Shown: positions 9,644-18,518 of the stretch, in pieces
Numbering within the stretch: position 1 is the stretch's first letter
Layout of the letters: each line of letters opens with the position of its first letter
Assembly (NCBI RefSeq): GCF_051955275.1
Contig: NZ_JBQCGW010000171.1
Span: 1-64,000 of the forward strand
Source: Pseudobacter sp051955275
Lineage (GTDB): Bacteria > Bacteroidota > Bacteroidia > Chitinophagales > Chitinophagaceae
Length of the DNA: 64,000 bases
Direction of reading: 5' to 3'
Position numbers and translations under genes: made by a program
Notes under the pieces: model-generated
The model's input: the letters and a program-made list of their open reading frames with translations, nothing else
What the model was told of the DNA's origin: nothing
Databases searched by the model: none

Positions 9644-10960
9644 ATGAGTTTCATTATAGACAGGCAGTCCCAGGAAGAGCTGAACCTGATGGGTAAGTTC
9701 AGGCAGGGCTCCGTTTATTCGCTCTTCAACCTGGTAAAAACAAGATCCGGAGAACAGTTGCTGGACCAGCTTTTCAAGATGCCGCTGATGGACGAAAAGC
9801 TGATCAACCAGCGCGCTGCCGTTTTTCAGTTTTTCCAGCAGCAGAAACTGCAATTCCCATTTGATCCGCAGCAAGTGCAGTTAATGCAGGAATACGTGGA
9901 TGCTGCCGGAGATAAAGGACCATTGTATACCCTGATAAATATCCTGGTGAAAAAAACTTTATCAGGTCTCACCCGCGATGAACGGTACAAGGCCCTCATT
10001 CAGGGATTGCAGGCGAGCATCGTTTGCCTTCAAAAATGCCAGGGCATTGTTGAATTGCTGTACCAGCAGCAAGGGCCCTACAGGCAACGCGCAGCTGAAA
10101 TAAAATCGATCCTCGATAATCCGAAGATGAAGGCATTGACAGATACGGATATCTATTCTGGCATCTCTGTAAAAAAAATTGCCGGGTCCGATCATCTGCT
10201 GAAAAATAAATTCATTCAGCAGGTCAGAACCGTATTGCAATTCATAGCGGAACTGGATGTGAACATTTGCGTGGGAAATGTGGCGGCTTCCGGCCAATTC
10301 ACCTGGGCTACAGCATTGCCCAGGCAATCCAATATGTTGAAGGCAACAGATCTCAGGCACCCGTGCATCAGTGGAGCTATCGGCAATGATATTTCCATGC
10401 AACAGCACAGCAACGTGATCTTCCTGACCGGAGCCAATATGGCCGGAAAGTCTACCTGGATGAAAACGATCGGTATCTCCATGTACCTCGCGCACATCGG
10501 TTTTCCCATAGCAGCGGCCAGCATGGAATTTTCTGTCAGGGAAGGCATTTATTCCAGTATCAACGTGGCGGATAATATTGCGCTGGGGTATAGTCATTTC
10601 TATGCAGAAGTGGTGCGCGTAAAGAATGCTGCGGATGCTACAGCCACTGGCAGGCATCTGTTGCTGATGTTTGATGAGTTGTTCAAAGGAACGAATGTGA
10701 AAGATGCTTATGATGGCACCCTGGCCGTGACTGAAGCATTTGCTGAATACCAGAACTGCCTGTTCATCGTGTCTACGCATATCATTGAAGTAGGAGAGGC
10801 GTTGAAGAGCAGAAAGAATATCAGTTTCCACTTTATGCCAACTGTTTTGGTGCAGGGGGGTCCCAGGTATACTTACCGCCTGAAGGAAGGCATCACGGAA
10901 GACAGGCAGGGCATGATGATCATCAGGAATGAAGGTATCCTTGAATTGATAGGACATTGA
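9644..10960 (+). CDS. Short MutS-like ATPase (copy b), no mismatch-recognition domain
   Basis: The protein has 438 residues and is a paralogue of the preceding gene. It has Walker A GANMAGKST near residue 263, MEFSVREGIYSS with DNIALGYSHFYAEVVRV, Walker B with FDELFKGTN near 344, and STHIIEVG. The N-terminal half is helical and more divergent from copy a than the ATPase half. As in copy a, the mismatch-binding N-terminal domains of MutS and any Smr nuclease are missing. MutS family ATPases work as dimers with composite sites, so the two copies may form a heterodimer, like MSH2-MSH6; this is inference. The gene is followed after 59 bases by a second GldF-GldG fusion. The 137-base gap upstream contains a dispersed repeat and no obvious promoter. 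Confidence 0.9.
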   Translation: MSFIIDRQSQEELNLMGKFRQGSVYSLFNLVKTRSGEQLLDQLFKMPLMDEKLINQRAAVFQFFQQQKLQFPFDPQQVQLMQEYVDAAGDKGPLYTLINILVKKTLSGLTRDERYKALIQGLQASIVCLQKCQGIVELLYQQQGPYRQRAAEIKSILDNPKMKALTDTDIYSGISVKKIAGSDHLLKNKFIQQVRTVLQFIAELDVNICVGNVAASGQFTWATALPRQSNMLKATDLRHPCISGAIGNDISMQQHSNVIFLTGANMAGKSTWMKTIGISMYLAHIGFPIAAASMEFSVREGIYSSINVADNIALGYSHFYAEVVRVKNAADATATGRHLLLMFDELFKGTNVKDAYDGTLAVTEAFAEYQNCLFIVSTHIIEVGEALKSRKNISFHFMPTVLVQGGPRYTYRLKEGITEDRQGMMIIRNEGILELIGH

Positions 10961-11019
10961 GCCATCACTGCCTGGAGCATACACAACAATCTTTCTAATT
11001 ATCGTTAACAAGATCTGTA

Positions 11020-13341
11020 ATGAGAATAATTTTCAAAATAGCGGGAGCAGAGCTGAAAACCCTGTTCTACGCTCCGATAGCCTGGATAACACTTGTAGTG
11101 TACTTTGTTATTGCCGCCACAAGGTTCATGACGGAACTTGTAGACAGGGCCAGGGGGCAGGAATTATTTTTGAAGAACAGTAATGTGATCATTGATTCTG
11201 AATCATCGCTCACCTATCTCATGGTGCAGGGATCCCTGACAAATGCCATGCTTTACATTTTCATATTTGTACCGTTGCTTACCATGGGTACTATCAACCG
11301 GGAAGAGCAGTCGGGAACTATGAAACTGCTGAGGTCATCACCCGTGCGCATCACGGAAATTGTGCTGGGAAAATATCTTGGCCTGATCCTGTTCAATCTT
11401 GTGCTGATGTCTTCTTTGGCACTGATCTTTTTCACAAGTTATTTCACCGTTGATAATGCTGAACTTTATTGGTATTTCTCCATGCTGTTCGGGTTGATAC
11501 TTTATTCAAGCTGTCTGATGGCAATAGGCTTTTTCGTTTCAAGCCTCACCAACTACCAGGTAGTGGCAGGGATCGCAACTTTTCTGCTTTTCAGTTTCCT
11601 GAATCTGATGGGAAACATCGGGCAACAATATGACTTTATCAGGGATATCACCTGGTTCCTTTCCCCGGGAGGCAGAACAGGCAGCATTATACAGGGACTT
11701 ATCACTACCAGGGATGTATGTTATTTCCTGCTCATCATCCTCCTCTTCCTCGGGCTTACTGCCATCAGGCTGAAAAGCAAGCAGGAATCAAGATCCTGGA
11801 AGGTGACCTTTTACAGGAACTCAATGCTGATTGTGGTGATACTGACACTCGGTTATCTAACTTCCAGACCGGGATATATTGGTTACCTGGATGTAACGAA
11901 GGATAAAATAAATACCCTTGACAGCGCAACACAGTCTGCGCTCAAAGAACTGGATGGGTCGCCTGTGACAGCCACCCTGTATACAAATCTGCTGGGAAAC
12001 AAAGCGGAATATGGGTTTCCCAGATCAAGAAATCAATACATATGGGATTTTTGGGACCGGTATGTACGCTTCTATCCGAACATCAAATGGAAATATGTGT
12101 ACTATTACGATATCAGGGAAGGCGATAGTTCACTGTACAGGTCGTACCCAAACAGAGACATACATTACATCGCCCGGCAAACGGCAAAACTGAACAATGT
12201 TGATCTGAATGATTTTCTGAAGCCCGGAGAAGTAAATAAACTGGCAGACCTTTCCGGTGAGCAAGATCTGCGTACCGTGATAGAGCTGGAATACAAAGGC
12301 AAGAAAACGCTCGCACGATTTACGGATGGCGGTCAGGATCCCTGGCCAAAGCAACCGCCGATGTCCGGAAGTTTCAGAAGACTGACGAGGAGCAACACGC
12401 CAAAGGTATTTTTCACTACAGGGCATTACGAACGCAGTCCCTGGAGATTTGGTGAAAGAGAGTTTGGTGCACATGCCAACGCACAGACATCAGCCGCATC
12501 CATTGTGAATAATGGCATGGATGCTGATACCCTCTCTTTGCTGCACCGGGATATTCCTGCACACACCAGTGTTCTTGTTGTAGCAGACCCCAGATCAAAA
12601 CTTGATACCACTGAACAGCAAAAGATACTCCGTTACCTGGAGAACGGAGGAAATGCATTCTTCTATGCAGAACCAGGCAAACAACAAATGCTGAACCCGG
12701 TGCTGAATAAACTGGGAGTGAACCTGAACAATGGGATCCTCGTAAGTCCGGGACCACACCGGGAAGCCCATAAGTATGATCTCCCGTTAAATGATACAGG
12801 AAATTATATGGCCAGGGAGAAACGCATGCAAAAGTTTCAAAAAACAGGCAGAGATCGGGCTGGTGCTTCGTTTTCGGGTATAACTACTATCAGCTCACAG
12901 GAAACGGGTGGCTTTAAGATCGAGCCCATCCTGACCATGACAGGCAATCCTGAAACCTGGATAGAGAACGGCGTGTATGTGGCAGATTCTGCAGCACCCA
13001 TCAACTTGCCGGCGGAAGGGGACATACAGCAGCAGGAATACGTCCTGGGTGTAAGGCTTTCCCGGAATTTCAATAATAAAGTTCAACGGATCGTGATCAT
13101 GGGCGATGCCGATTTCATGTCGCCCAGATATTTAACAGGGGGAGCTGTCGGACTGGGCCTTTACAGTTGGCTCGTGAATAATGAATACCCTGTTTATACG
13201 GAGTGGATAAAAGTGAATGACAATAAACTGACGATTGGAAAAGATACTGCGAAAGTATTGAACTATGTTTATTTGTATGGCATTCCAGGTTTGTTGTTAC
13301 TGGCCGGTACAATCATTCTGATACGAAGAAAGAGAAAGTAA
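11020..13341 (+). CDS. GldF-GldG fusion: ABC-2 permease with periplasmic GldG domain (copy b)
   Basis: The protein has 773 residues with the same plan as the gene at 5881: six N-terminal membrane helices with TMGTINREEQSGTMKLL and SSPVRITEIVLGKYLG, a further helix near 270, then a periplasmic GldG-like domain with ALKELDGSPVTATLYTN, YYYDIREGDSSLYRSYP and TTGHYERSPW, then a C-terminal helix and an RRKRK tail. The two fusions share long blocks, so they arose by duplication, but they have clearly diverged. No ATPase gene accompanies this copy, so it probably shares the GldA-like protein encoded at 4946. The gene is the last of the run and is followed at once by a strong bidirectional terminator. 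Confidence 0.9.
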   Translation: MRIIFKIAGAELKTLFYAPIAWITLVVYFVIAATRFMTELVDRARGQELFLKNSNVIIDSESSLTYLMVQGSLTNAMLYIFIFVPLLTMGTINREEQSGTMKLLRSSPVRITEIVLGKYLGLILFNLVLMSSLALIFFTSYFTVDNAELYWYFSMLFGLILYSSCLMAIGFFVSSLTNYQVVAGIATFLLFSFLNLMGNIGQQYDFIRDITWFLSPGGRTGSIIQGLITTRDVCYFLLIILLFLGLTAIRLKSKQESRSWKVTFYRNSMLIVVILTLGYLTSRPGYIGYLDVTKDKINTLDSATQSALKELDGSPVTATLYTNLLGNKAEYGFPRSRNQYIWDFWDRYVRFYPNIKWKYVYYYDIREGDSSLYRSYPNRDIHYIARQTAKLNNVDLNDFLKPGEVNKLADLSGEQDLRTVIELEYKGKKTLARFTDGGQDPWPKQPPMSGSFRRLTRSNTPKVFFTTGHYERSPWRFGEREFGAHANAQTSAASIVNNGMDADTLSLLHRDIPAHTSVLVVADPRSKLDTTEQQKILRYLENGGNAFFYAEPGKQQMLNPVLNKLGVNLNNGILVSPGPHREAHKYDLPLNDTGNYMAREKRMQKFQKTGRDRAGASFSGITTISSQETGGFKIEPILTMTGNPETWIENGVYVADSAAPINLPAEGDIQQQEYVLGVRLSRNFNNKVQRIVIMGDADFMSPRYLTGGAVGLGLYSWLVNNEYPVYTEWIKVNDNKLTIGKDTAKVLNYVYLYGIPGLLLLAGTIILIRRKRK

Positions 13342-13354
13342 GCCCGGAAAACTT

Positions 13355-13401
13355 AAATAGTAAAAGGTGTCCCTGTAATTCAGAGACACCTTTTACTATT
13401 T
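13355..13401. terminator. Bidirectional intrinsic terminator
   Basis: A perfect 17-bp stem pairs 13355-13371 with 13385-13401 around a 13-base loop. The stem base is A/T rich, so transcripts in either direction end in a U-rich tract. It separates the convergent GldF-GldG gene (+) and the Oar-like receptor gene (-), and ends both. Confidence 0.92.
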
Positions 13402-13414
13402 GTTTTGTTGCCTG

Positions 13415-16400
13415 TCAGTTGAAGATATACCTCAGACCAATCTGCAGTCCCCATGTGCTGGTAGTGGTCATATTAGCTTTGTAAGCGGCAGCGGGTGCGG
13501 CCGGATCGAAAGTGAATTTCGGAGTGGCCGGGTTGTAACCTTCGTTGCCGGTATTGTTCGAAGGCGTGCTTCCATTGATCCTGGTTGGAATGCCCACAAT
13601 ACCCATGTCCTGGAAGGTACCGAATGTATACTGGTAACGGTATCCCCAGTTGCTGTTGATCAGGTTCAGCGCATTGAGGATATCAAAACTCAGCTGAAGG
13701 GTATGCTTTTTAGTACCGCTTCTCACAATGAAATCCTGCAGGATGCGTACATCCAGTGAATGGTACCATGGCAGCAGGGCTCCGTATTTCTCGATCACCT
13801 GTCCTTTGTGCTTGCGCAGGTATTTATCATTTTCTATGAAGGCGAAGAACGCATCGCTCTGCTGTTTGGCAGTATAGGTTTTACCCCCTGCAATGAATCC
13901 TTCCACGAATGTGATCTCAGAAGGGCTTTTAGGAATATAGAGCATGTCGTTCGTCTGACCATCGCCGTTGATATCGGCGCCATAACGGAAGCTGTAACGC
14001 TCCTGTGGCTGACCAGAATAGAAGAAACCAAAAGTGGTGGCGGTAGGCGCACCGAAAAGATAGTATTCAGCCCTGTAAGAACCGTGTGCTACGATGCGGT
14101 GTGGTACTGCATAGTTGCTCTGACCAAGCTCAGGGATGTTGGGGTTGATAGAGATATTGTTGGTTGCCCATCCGCTGCCTGACTGGTCGGAGCTGCCGAT
14201 GGCCACTTCCTGTGCCAGTGTGTAGGTATAAGCCAGACCTGCTTCCCAGTGTTTGCTGAAGGTTTTATTCACTCCTGCAGTGAGCGTAAGGCTGTAGCCT
14301 TTATTGGTATTATCGAGCACGATCATCTGGTTGACCTGTGAGTTGAGTCTTGATGCAAAGAACGGACGTGGAACCGCCATTGCCACTGTATTTGTTTGCT
14401 CTCCCAGGTTGGCGTTGCGGAAATACACGTTGTTCACGAATTTAGTGAACAACCCTTCCAGTGTGAACGTGTAATTGTTGGCAAACTTCTTGTCGATCGC
14501 CAGGTTCGTTCTCCATACCTGTGGCATTTTGAAATCCTTCGCAACGGCTGTGTAAGAAGAACCGTTTGGAATGGTTGCGCCTACAGCAGGAGGATTTGCC
14601 GGAATGTATTTTGTTCTGTCGGTATTATAAGTAATACCGGGAAGATCACTGCTGGTTGCCTGGTAGATAGCGCGGATCACACCATTATCACCCACCTGGT
14701 TAACCAGCCAGATGAAAGGTATGCGGCCGGTGAACAATCCGGTACCACCACGAACGATGGTCTGCTTGTCGCCATCCACATCATAATTGAATCCAACACG
14801 GGGTGAGATCAGCATTTTAGCGTCAGGCCATTTGCTTACGTCGAATGATTCGGGCGAGCGGGAATTGTCTTTGAAAACAACTGATTCCAGCGCGGGGTTC
14901 CGTGGAGGATCATATGGATAAGAAGGCAGATCGAAACGAACGCCGTAAGTGAGTTTGAACCTGTTTGAAACGGTCCACTGATCCTGTGCATAAAAGCCCC
15001 ACTGGGCAAAGGTTGCTTCAGGTACCTTGATCCCTAAACGGTTATTGGGATCATAAGCCACTGCAAACACAACAGGGGCGGCCTTTGCCATAAAATCAGC
15101 CAGTGAAGCGTAGCGGTAGTAAGAAGGCCCACCCGCACTGGTGAAAGAGTTGGCAAATTTCAGGTACTCATAGCTTACACCTGCCGTAACAGTGTGCTTG
15201 CCGAGGTTGAAAGTAACGTTGTCCGCGATATTGAGCGCCTTATCGGAGATCTCGTTCCTGTAAGAGAAGAGGTCTGTACCGAATGAAATATACACGTTGT
15301 TCTGGTCACCTGCACGCATGATATCCACGAAGGAAGCCGTGGAATTAGGCACACGTTTCAGTTGGTTATCTGTATAGGAAGCGATCAGCTGGTTTGACAC
15401 TACGTTGCTGAAATTGGAGTTCAGTTCCATTACACCGGACCATATTTTCACATTGTTCTTGAAATTGGATCCGTTGTAAGCCATACCGCCGGTGGTGCCA
15501 CCTCTGCGGCTGTTATTGATACGCTGAGCGGAAACGCCGGTAACGCTGGAGGAGTTGATCTGGTCATCATCATCCGTATTGGACTGAGAATAACGCAGGC
15601 TGAGACGATGTTTATTGGTGATGTTCCAGTCGATACGCGCCAGGAGTTTCTTGTTCTCTGTTTTGAAGTCGTAACCCTGGTAAATACCTGGATCATAACC
15701 ATATTCCTTGCCCAGGAATTCTCTGAGTGTTTTCAGGTCTGATTCCAGTACTGAATTCACGTTGGGACCTGCATCTGTGGTAGATGTTTTAGCCACGAAT
15801 GTTTGACCAGGCTGCGTTCTGTCTTCCATTTCATAGTTAACGAAGAAGAACAGTTTGTCTTTGATGATCGGGCCGCCGATACTTGCTCCGAATGTTTTAT
15901 TGGTGCGATCAGGGTTGTCAACCTTCTGGTCCAGCACTTTTCTGCCGGTGAAGTTCTGGTTGCGGTAATAGCCATAAACTGTTCCGTACCAGTTGTTAGT
16001 ACCTCTTCTGGTAACGGCGTTGATGCCTGAACCGATGAAGCCGGCCTGGCGAACGTCGAAGGGGGCGATATTCACCTGCACCTGGTCAACGGCATCGATG
16101 GAGATGGCTGATACGGCGCCGCCGGGGATCATACCGTCTCCGCTTCTTCCGAAGTTGTTATTGAAGAGGGAGCCGTCGATGGTGATATTGTTGTACCGTT
16201 TGTTCATCCCTGCAAATCCGTTGTCGTTCGACTGTGGCGTAATGCGGGTGAGGTTGGTAAGGTTGCGCGAAATATTCGGCAGGTTCTGTACTGCCCGGTT
16301 GCTGATATTGGTGGAAGCGCCTGTTTTTTCAGTAGCGCCTCTTCTTGCAGCCGACACGGTCACTACCTGCAGTTCTGAATTGCCGGCCTGGAGAGTGGTC

Positions 16401-16717
16401 TGCAGATCGAATTTTTCACCCAGCGGGATATTGATATCATCGCGGGTGAAATCAGCATAACCGATATAAGAAACTTTTACATTGTAAGGGCCTCCGGGAG
16501 GGATATTGTTGATGTCGAACCTGCCACCGGTACGGGTAGCTACATTGAATACGGCGCCACTGGGAACGTGCCGCAGGGTGATGGTGGCGCCAACAAGCGC
16601 TTCACCTTTTTCATTCTTTACTGAGCCGGACATACTACTGGTTGTAACCTGGGCCATCGTTTCAAGGCCCGCTGACAATAGTAACAGGGTTAAAAGAAAG
16701 AGCGTAATTCTTCTCAT
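13415..16717 (-). CDS. Oar-like TonB-dependent receptor with carboxypeptidase-regulatory domain
   Basis: The protein has 1100 residues. The signal peptide is residues 1-22, ending in ETMAQ. A carboxypeptidase-regulatory-like beta domain follows at about 27-110 (GSVKNEKGEALVGATITL), then a plug with NLPNISRNLTNLTRITPQ and NITIDGSLFNNNFG, then a long barrel ending in GLRYIFN. This layout, with a plug lacking the SusC LYVIDG motif, fits the Oar group of outer membrane proteins. The gene is single, with its own terminator, and no SusD neighbour. A -7-like box on the same strand lies at 16949-16956, which would give a leader of about 220 bases containing two palindromes. The substrate is unknown. 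Confidence 0.9.
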   Translation of the reverse strand: MRRITLFLLTLLLLSAGLETMAQVTTSSMSGSVKNEKGEALVGATITLRHVPSGAVFNVATRTGGRFDINNIPPGGPYNVKVSYIGYADFTRDDINIPLGEKFDLQTTLQAGNSELQVVTVSAARRGATEKTGASTNISNRAVQNLPNISRNLTNLTRITPQSNDNGFAGMNKRYNNITIDGSLFNNNFGRSGDGMIPGGAVSAISIDAVDQVQVNIAPFDVRQAGFIGSGINAVTRRGTNNWYGTVYGYYRNQNFTGRKVLDQKVDNPDRTNKTFGASIGGPIIKDKLFFFVNYEMEDRTQPGQTFVAKTSTTDAGPNVNSVLESDLKTLREFLGKEYGYDPGIYQGYDFKTENKKLLARIDWNITNKHRLSLRYSQSNTDDDDQINSSSVTGVSAQRINNSRRGGTTGGMAYNGSNFKNNVKIWSGVMELNSNFSNVVSNQLIASYTDNQLKRVPNSTASFVDIMRAGDQNNVYISFGTDLFSYRNEISDKALNIADNVTFNLGKHTVTAGVSYEYLKFANSFTSAGGPSYYRYASLADFMAKAAPVVFAVAYDPNNRLGIKVPEATFAQWGFYAQDQWTVSNRFKLTYGVRFDLPSYPYDPPRNPALESVVFKDNSRSPESFDVSKWPDAKMLISPRVGFNYDVDGDKQTIVRGGTGLFTGRIPFIWLVNQVGDNGVIRAIYQATSSDLPGITYNTDRTKYIPANPPAVGATIPNGSSYTAVAKDFKMPQVWRTNLAIDKKFANNYTFTLEGLFTKFVNNVYFRNANLGEQTNTVAMAVPRPFFASRLNSQVNQMIVLDNTNKGYSLTLTAGVNKTFSKHWEAGLAYTYTLAQEVAIGSSDQSGSGWATNNISINPNIPELGQSNYAVPHRIVAHGSYRAEYYLFGAPTATTFGFFYSGQPQERYSFRYGADINGDGQTNDMLYIPKSPSEITFVEGFIAGGKTYTAKQQSDAFFAFIENDKYLRKHKGQVIEKYGALLPWYHSLDVRILQDFIVRSGTKKHTLQLSFDILNALNLINSNWGYRYQYTFGTFQDMGIVGIPTRINGSTPSNNTGNEGYNPATPKFTFDPAAPAAAYKANMTTTSTWGLQIGLRYIFN

Positions 16718-17229
16718 ACTATATCGTGTTTAATAGTTGGCAACAAAGAAACTATTCTGGCATTACCATTTTGGTAAGCAATACGTTATCTTATGATTAA
16801 TTCAGGCTATATGTACATCGGACTGTACATGAATGAACATAGAATTGCTGCTACTGAACAGATTGGCAAACCGTGTTAGTTCCTTAACCATTTCGCCAGT
16901 TCAAGGCCGGGGCAGGATCGGGGTACTTTATGGAAATCTGAATGAAAACAAATGTAACAGATATAAACCTCAAGTGTTAAAAAGGCATTAACATATTACT
17001 CACACTCTGAAATGGGCAATTCAAACTACCCAAACACCGCTTTACACGGGAAAACTGTCTTTCCCGCCGGAGGAAACTTTATCGTTTCCCCTTGCGTATC
17101 AATAGACAGGCGCGGTCCGTTCGATGCTGCTTGGTAACCCCTGCTTAATAGGAAACAGTGATTCTCGATACGCATTGAACCTTCTTCACCGGAGGGTGTT
17201 TTATTAGTAACTTTGCAAAAATTTGCGGT
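16718..17229. other. 512-base divergent intergenic region with palindromes
   Basis: This gap lies between the Oar-like receptor (-) and ribBA (+). It has no credible gene. It contains the palindrome TTACCA-TTT-TGGTAA at 16763-16777, the inverted repeat ATGTACA-N6-TGTACAT at 16811-16830, and two adjacent hairpins with 6-base loops, at 17047-17066 (7-bp stem) and 17072-17089 (6-bp stem), neither followed by a T tract. A minus-strand TACATTTG box lies at 16949-16956. No FMN riboswitch core was recognised. Confidence 0.6.
17208..17215 (+). promoter_or_regulatory. Bacteroidota -7 promoter box for ribBA
   Basis: TAACTTTG matches the TAnnTTTG consensus of the Bacteroidota primary sigma factor and ends 14 bases before the ribBA start codon, implying a very short leader. 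No clear TTTG at -33 is present, so the promoter may be weak or assisted. Confidence 0.55.
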
Positions 17230-18438
17230 ATGCTTGATTCTATAGAAAGTGCTATTGAAGATATCAGGAATGGTAAACTGATCATTGTGGTGGATGACGA
17301 AGACCGTGAGAATGAAGGCGATTTCCTGACTGCCGCTCACAATATCACTCCGGAACTGATCAATTTCATGGCTACCCACGGTAGAGGTCTCATCTGTGCC
17401 CCACTGGAAGAGGACCGCTGTACTGAACTGGAACTCGGCCTGATGGTCAATAATAATACAGCCCTCCATGAAACGGCTTTCACCGTGTCCGTTGACCTGC
17501 TGGGCAATGGCTGTACCACCGGAATTTCGGCTCATGACAGGGCCAAAACCTTCCAGGCACTGGTAGATCCCAACACAAAGCCCTCCGACCTGGCCCGTCC
17601 CGGACATATTTTCCCCCTTCGCTCCAAGAATGGCGGCGTACTGAGAAGGGCAGGCCATACGGAAGCCACCACAGACCTTACCCGTCTGGCCGGTTTTCCC
17701 CCTCCTTACGGCGGCGCCCTGGTGGAGATCATGAATGAGGATGGCTCCATGGCCCGTCTCCCCGAACTGAAGGAGATCGCCAAAAAATTCAACCTGAAGC
17801 TTATCTCCATAAAAGACCTGATCGAATACCGCCTGAAAACAGACACCCTCATCGAAGAAGTGGTGCGTGTTGACATGCCTACCAAGTATGGTCATTTTAA
17901 ACTGGTGGCGTTCCGCGACAAGAGCAACAATGCCGAGCACCTGGCCCTGATCAAGGGTACGTGGGAAAAGGATGAACCCATCCTGGTGCGCGTACATTCC
18001 AGCTGTTTCACCGGTGATATCCTGGGCTCATTCCGATGCGATTGCGGGGACCAGCTCCATGCTGCCATGGCCATGGTGGAAAAAGAAGGAAAAGGTGTTG
18101 TATTGTACATGAACCAGGAGGGCAGGGGTATCGGCCTGATGAATAAACTGAAAGCTTACAAGCTCCAGGAAAATGGAATGGACACTGTTGAAGCCAACCT
18201 GCACCTGGGCTTCCCGATGGATAAACGTGATTATGGTATCGGTGCACAGATGTTACGTGCACTGGGCATCACCAAACTGCGCCTGATGAGCAATAATCCC
18301 AAAAAACGCGCAGGATTGCTGGGGTATGGGCTGGAGATCGTTGAAGCTGTACCGATCGAGATCGCACCCAATGAGCACAATGAAAAATACCTGCAGACAA
18401 AGCGGGATAAATTAGGACACGAAATTCTGAAAGGATAG
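17230..18438 (+). CDS. ribBA: Bifunctional DHBP synthase / GTP cyclohydrolase II
   Basis: The protein has 402 residues and two enzymes in one chain for riboflavin synthesis in the cytoplasm. Residues 1-200 are RibB (3,4-dihydroxy-2-butanone 4-phosphate from ribulose 5-phosphate), with DDEDRENEGDF, THGRGLICAP and GHTEATTDL. Residues 205-402 are RibA (GTP to the diaminopyrimidine precursor), with the zinc cysteines in SSCFTGDILGSFRCDCGD and the QEGRGIGL motif. All key residues seen are intact and the length is normal. The gene stands alone; the other rib genes are not in the window. It has its own -7 box just upstream and faces the TamB-like gene, with a short copy of the dispersed repeat in between. 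Confidence 0.97.
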   Translation: MLDSIESAIEDIRNGKLIIVVDDEDRENEGDFLTAAHNITPELINFMATHGRGLICAPLEEDRCTELELGLMVNNNTALHETAFTVSVDLLGNGCTTGISAHDRAKTFQALVDPNTKPSDLARPGHIFPLRSKNGGVLRRAGHTEATTDLTRLAGFPPPYGGALVEIMNEDGSMARLPELKEIAKKFNLKLISIKDLIEYRLKTDTLIEEVVRVDMPTKYGHFKLVAFRDKSNNAEHLALIKGTWEKDEPILVRVHSSCFTGDILGSFRCDCGDQLHAAMAMVEKEGKGVVLYMNQEGRGIGLMNKLKAYKLQENGMDTVEANLHLGFPMDKRDYGIGAQMLRALGITKLRLMSNNPKKRAGLLGYGLEIVEAVPIEIAPNEHNEKYLQTKRDKLGHEILKG

Positions 18439-18464
18439 ATCAGCAGTATTTAATCGGGGAGCTG

Positions 18465-18503
18465 GCAGTCACTCGCCAGAGGCGAGCTACTGGCAGCACT
18501 CTG
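18465..18503. repeat. Dispersed palindromic repeat, short copy
   Basis: Between the convergent ribBA and TamB-like genes, the palindrome CTCGCC-AGA-GGCGAG at 18472-18486 and the flanks AGTCA and GCACTCTG match the right part of the full copy at 9521-9628. The left arm and middle hairpins are missing, so this is a deleted derivative. Confidence 0.75.
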
Positions 18504-18518
18504 ATTATTTTCCGCACG

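Noticed and set aside
8217..10960. Mismatch-repair genes mutS
   Set aside because: Both proteins are about half the length of MutS and lack the mismatch-binding domain, and the neighbours are transport genes.
9962..11011. A 349-codon open frame opposite the second MutS-like gene
   Set aside because: It is antisense to an intact ATPase gene and has no recognisable features.
17020..17229. FMN riboswitch upstream of ribBA
   Set aside because: The hairpins seen do not contain the conserved FMN riboswitch core, and the -7 box lies too close to the start for a riboswitch leader.
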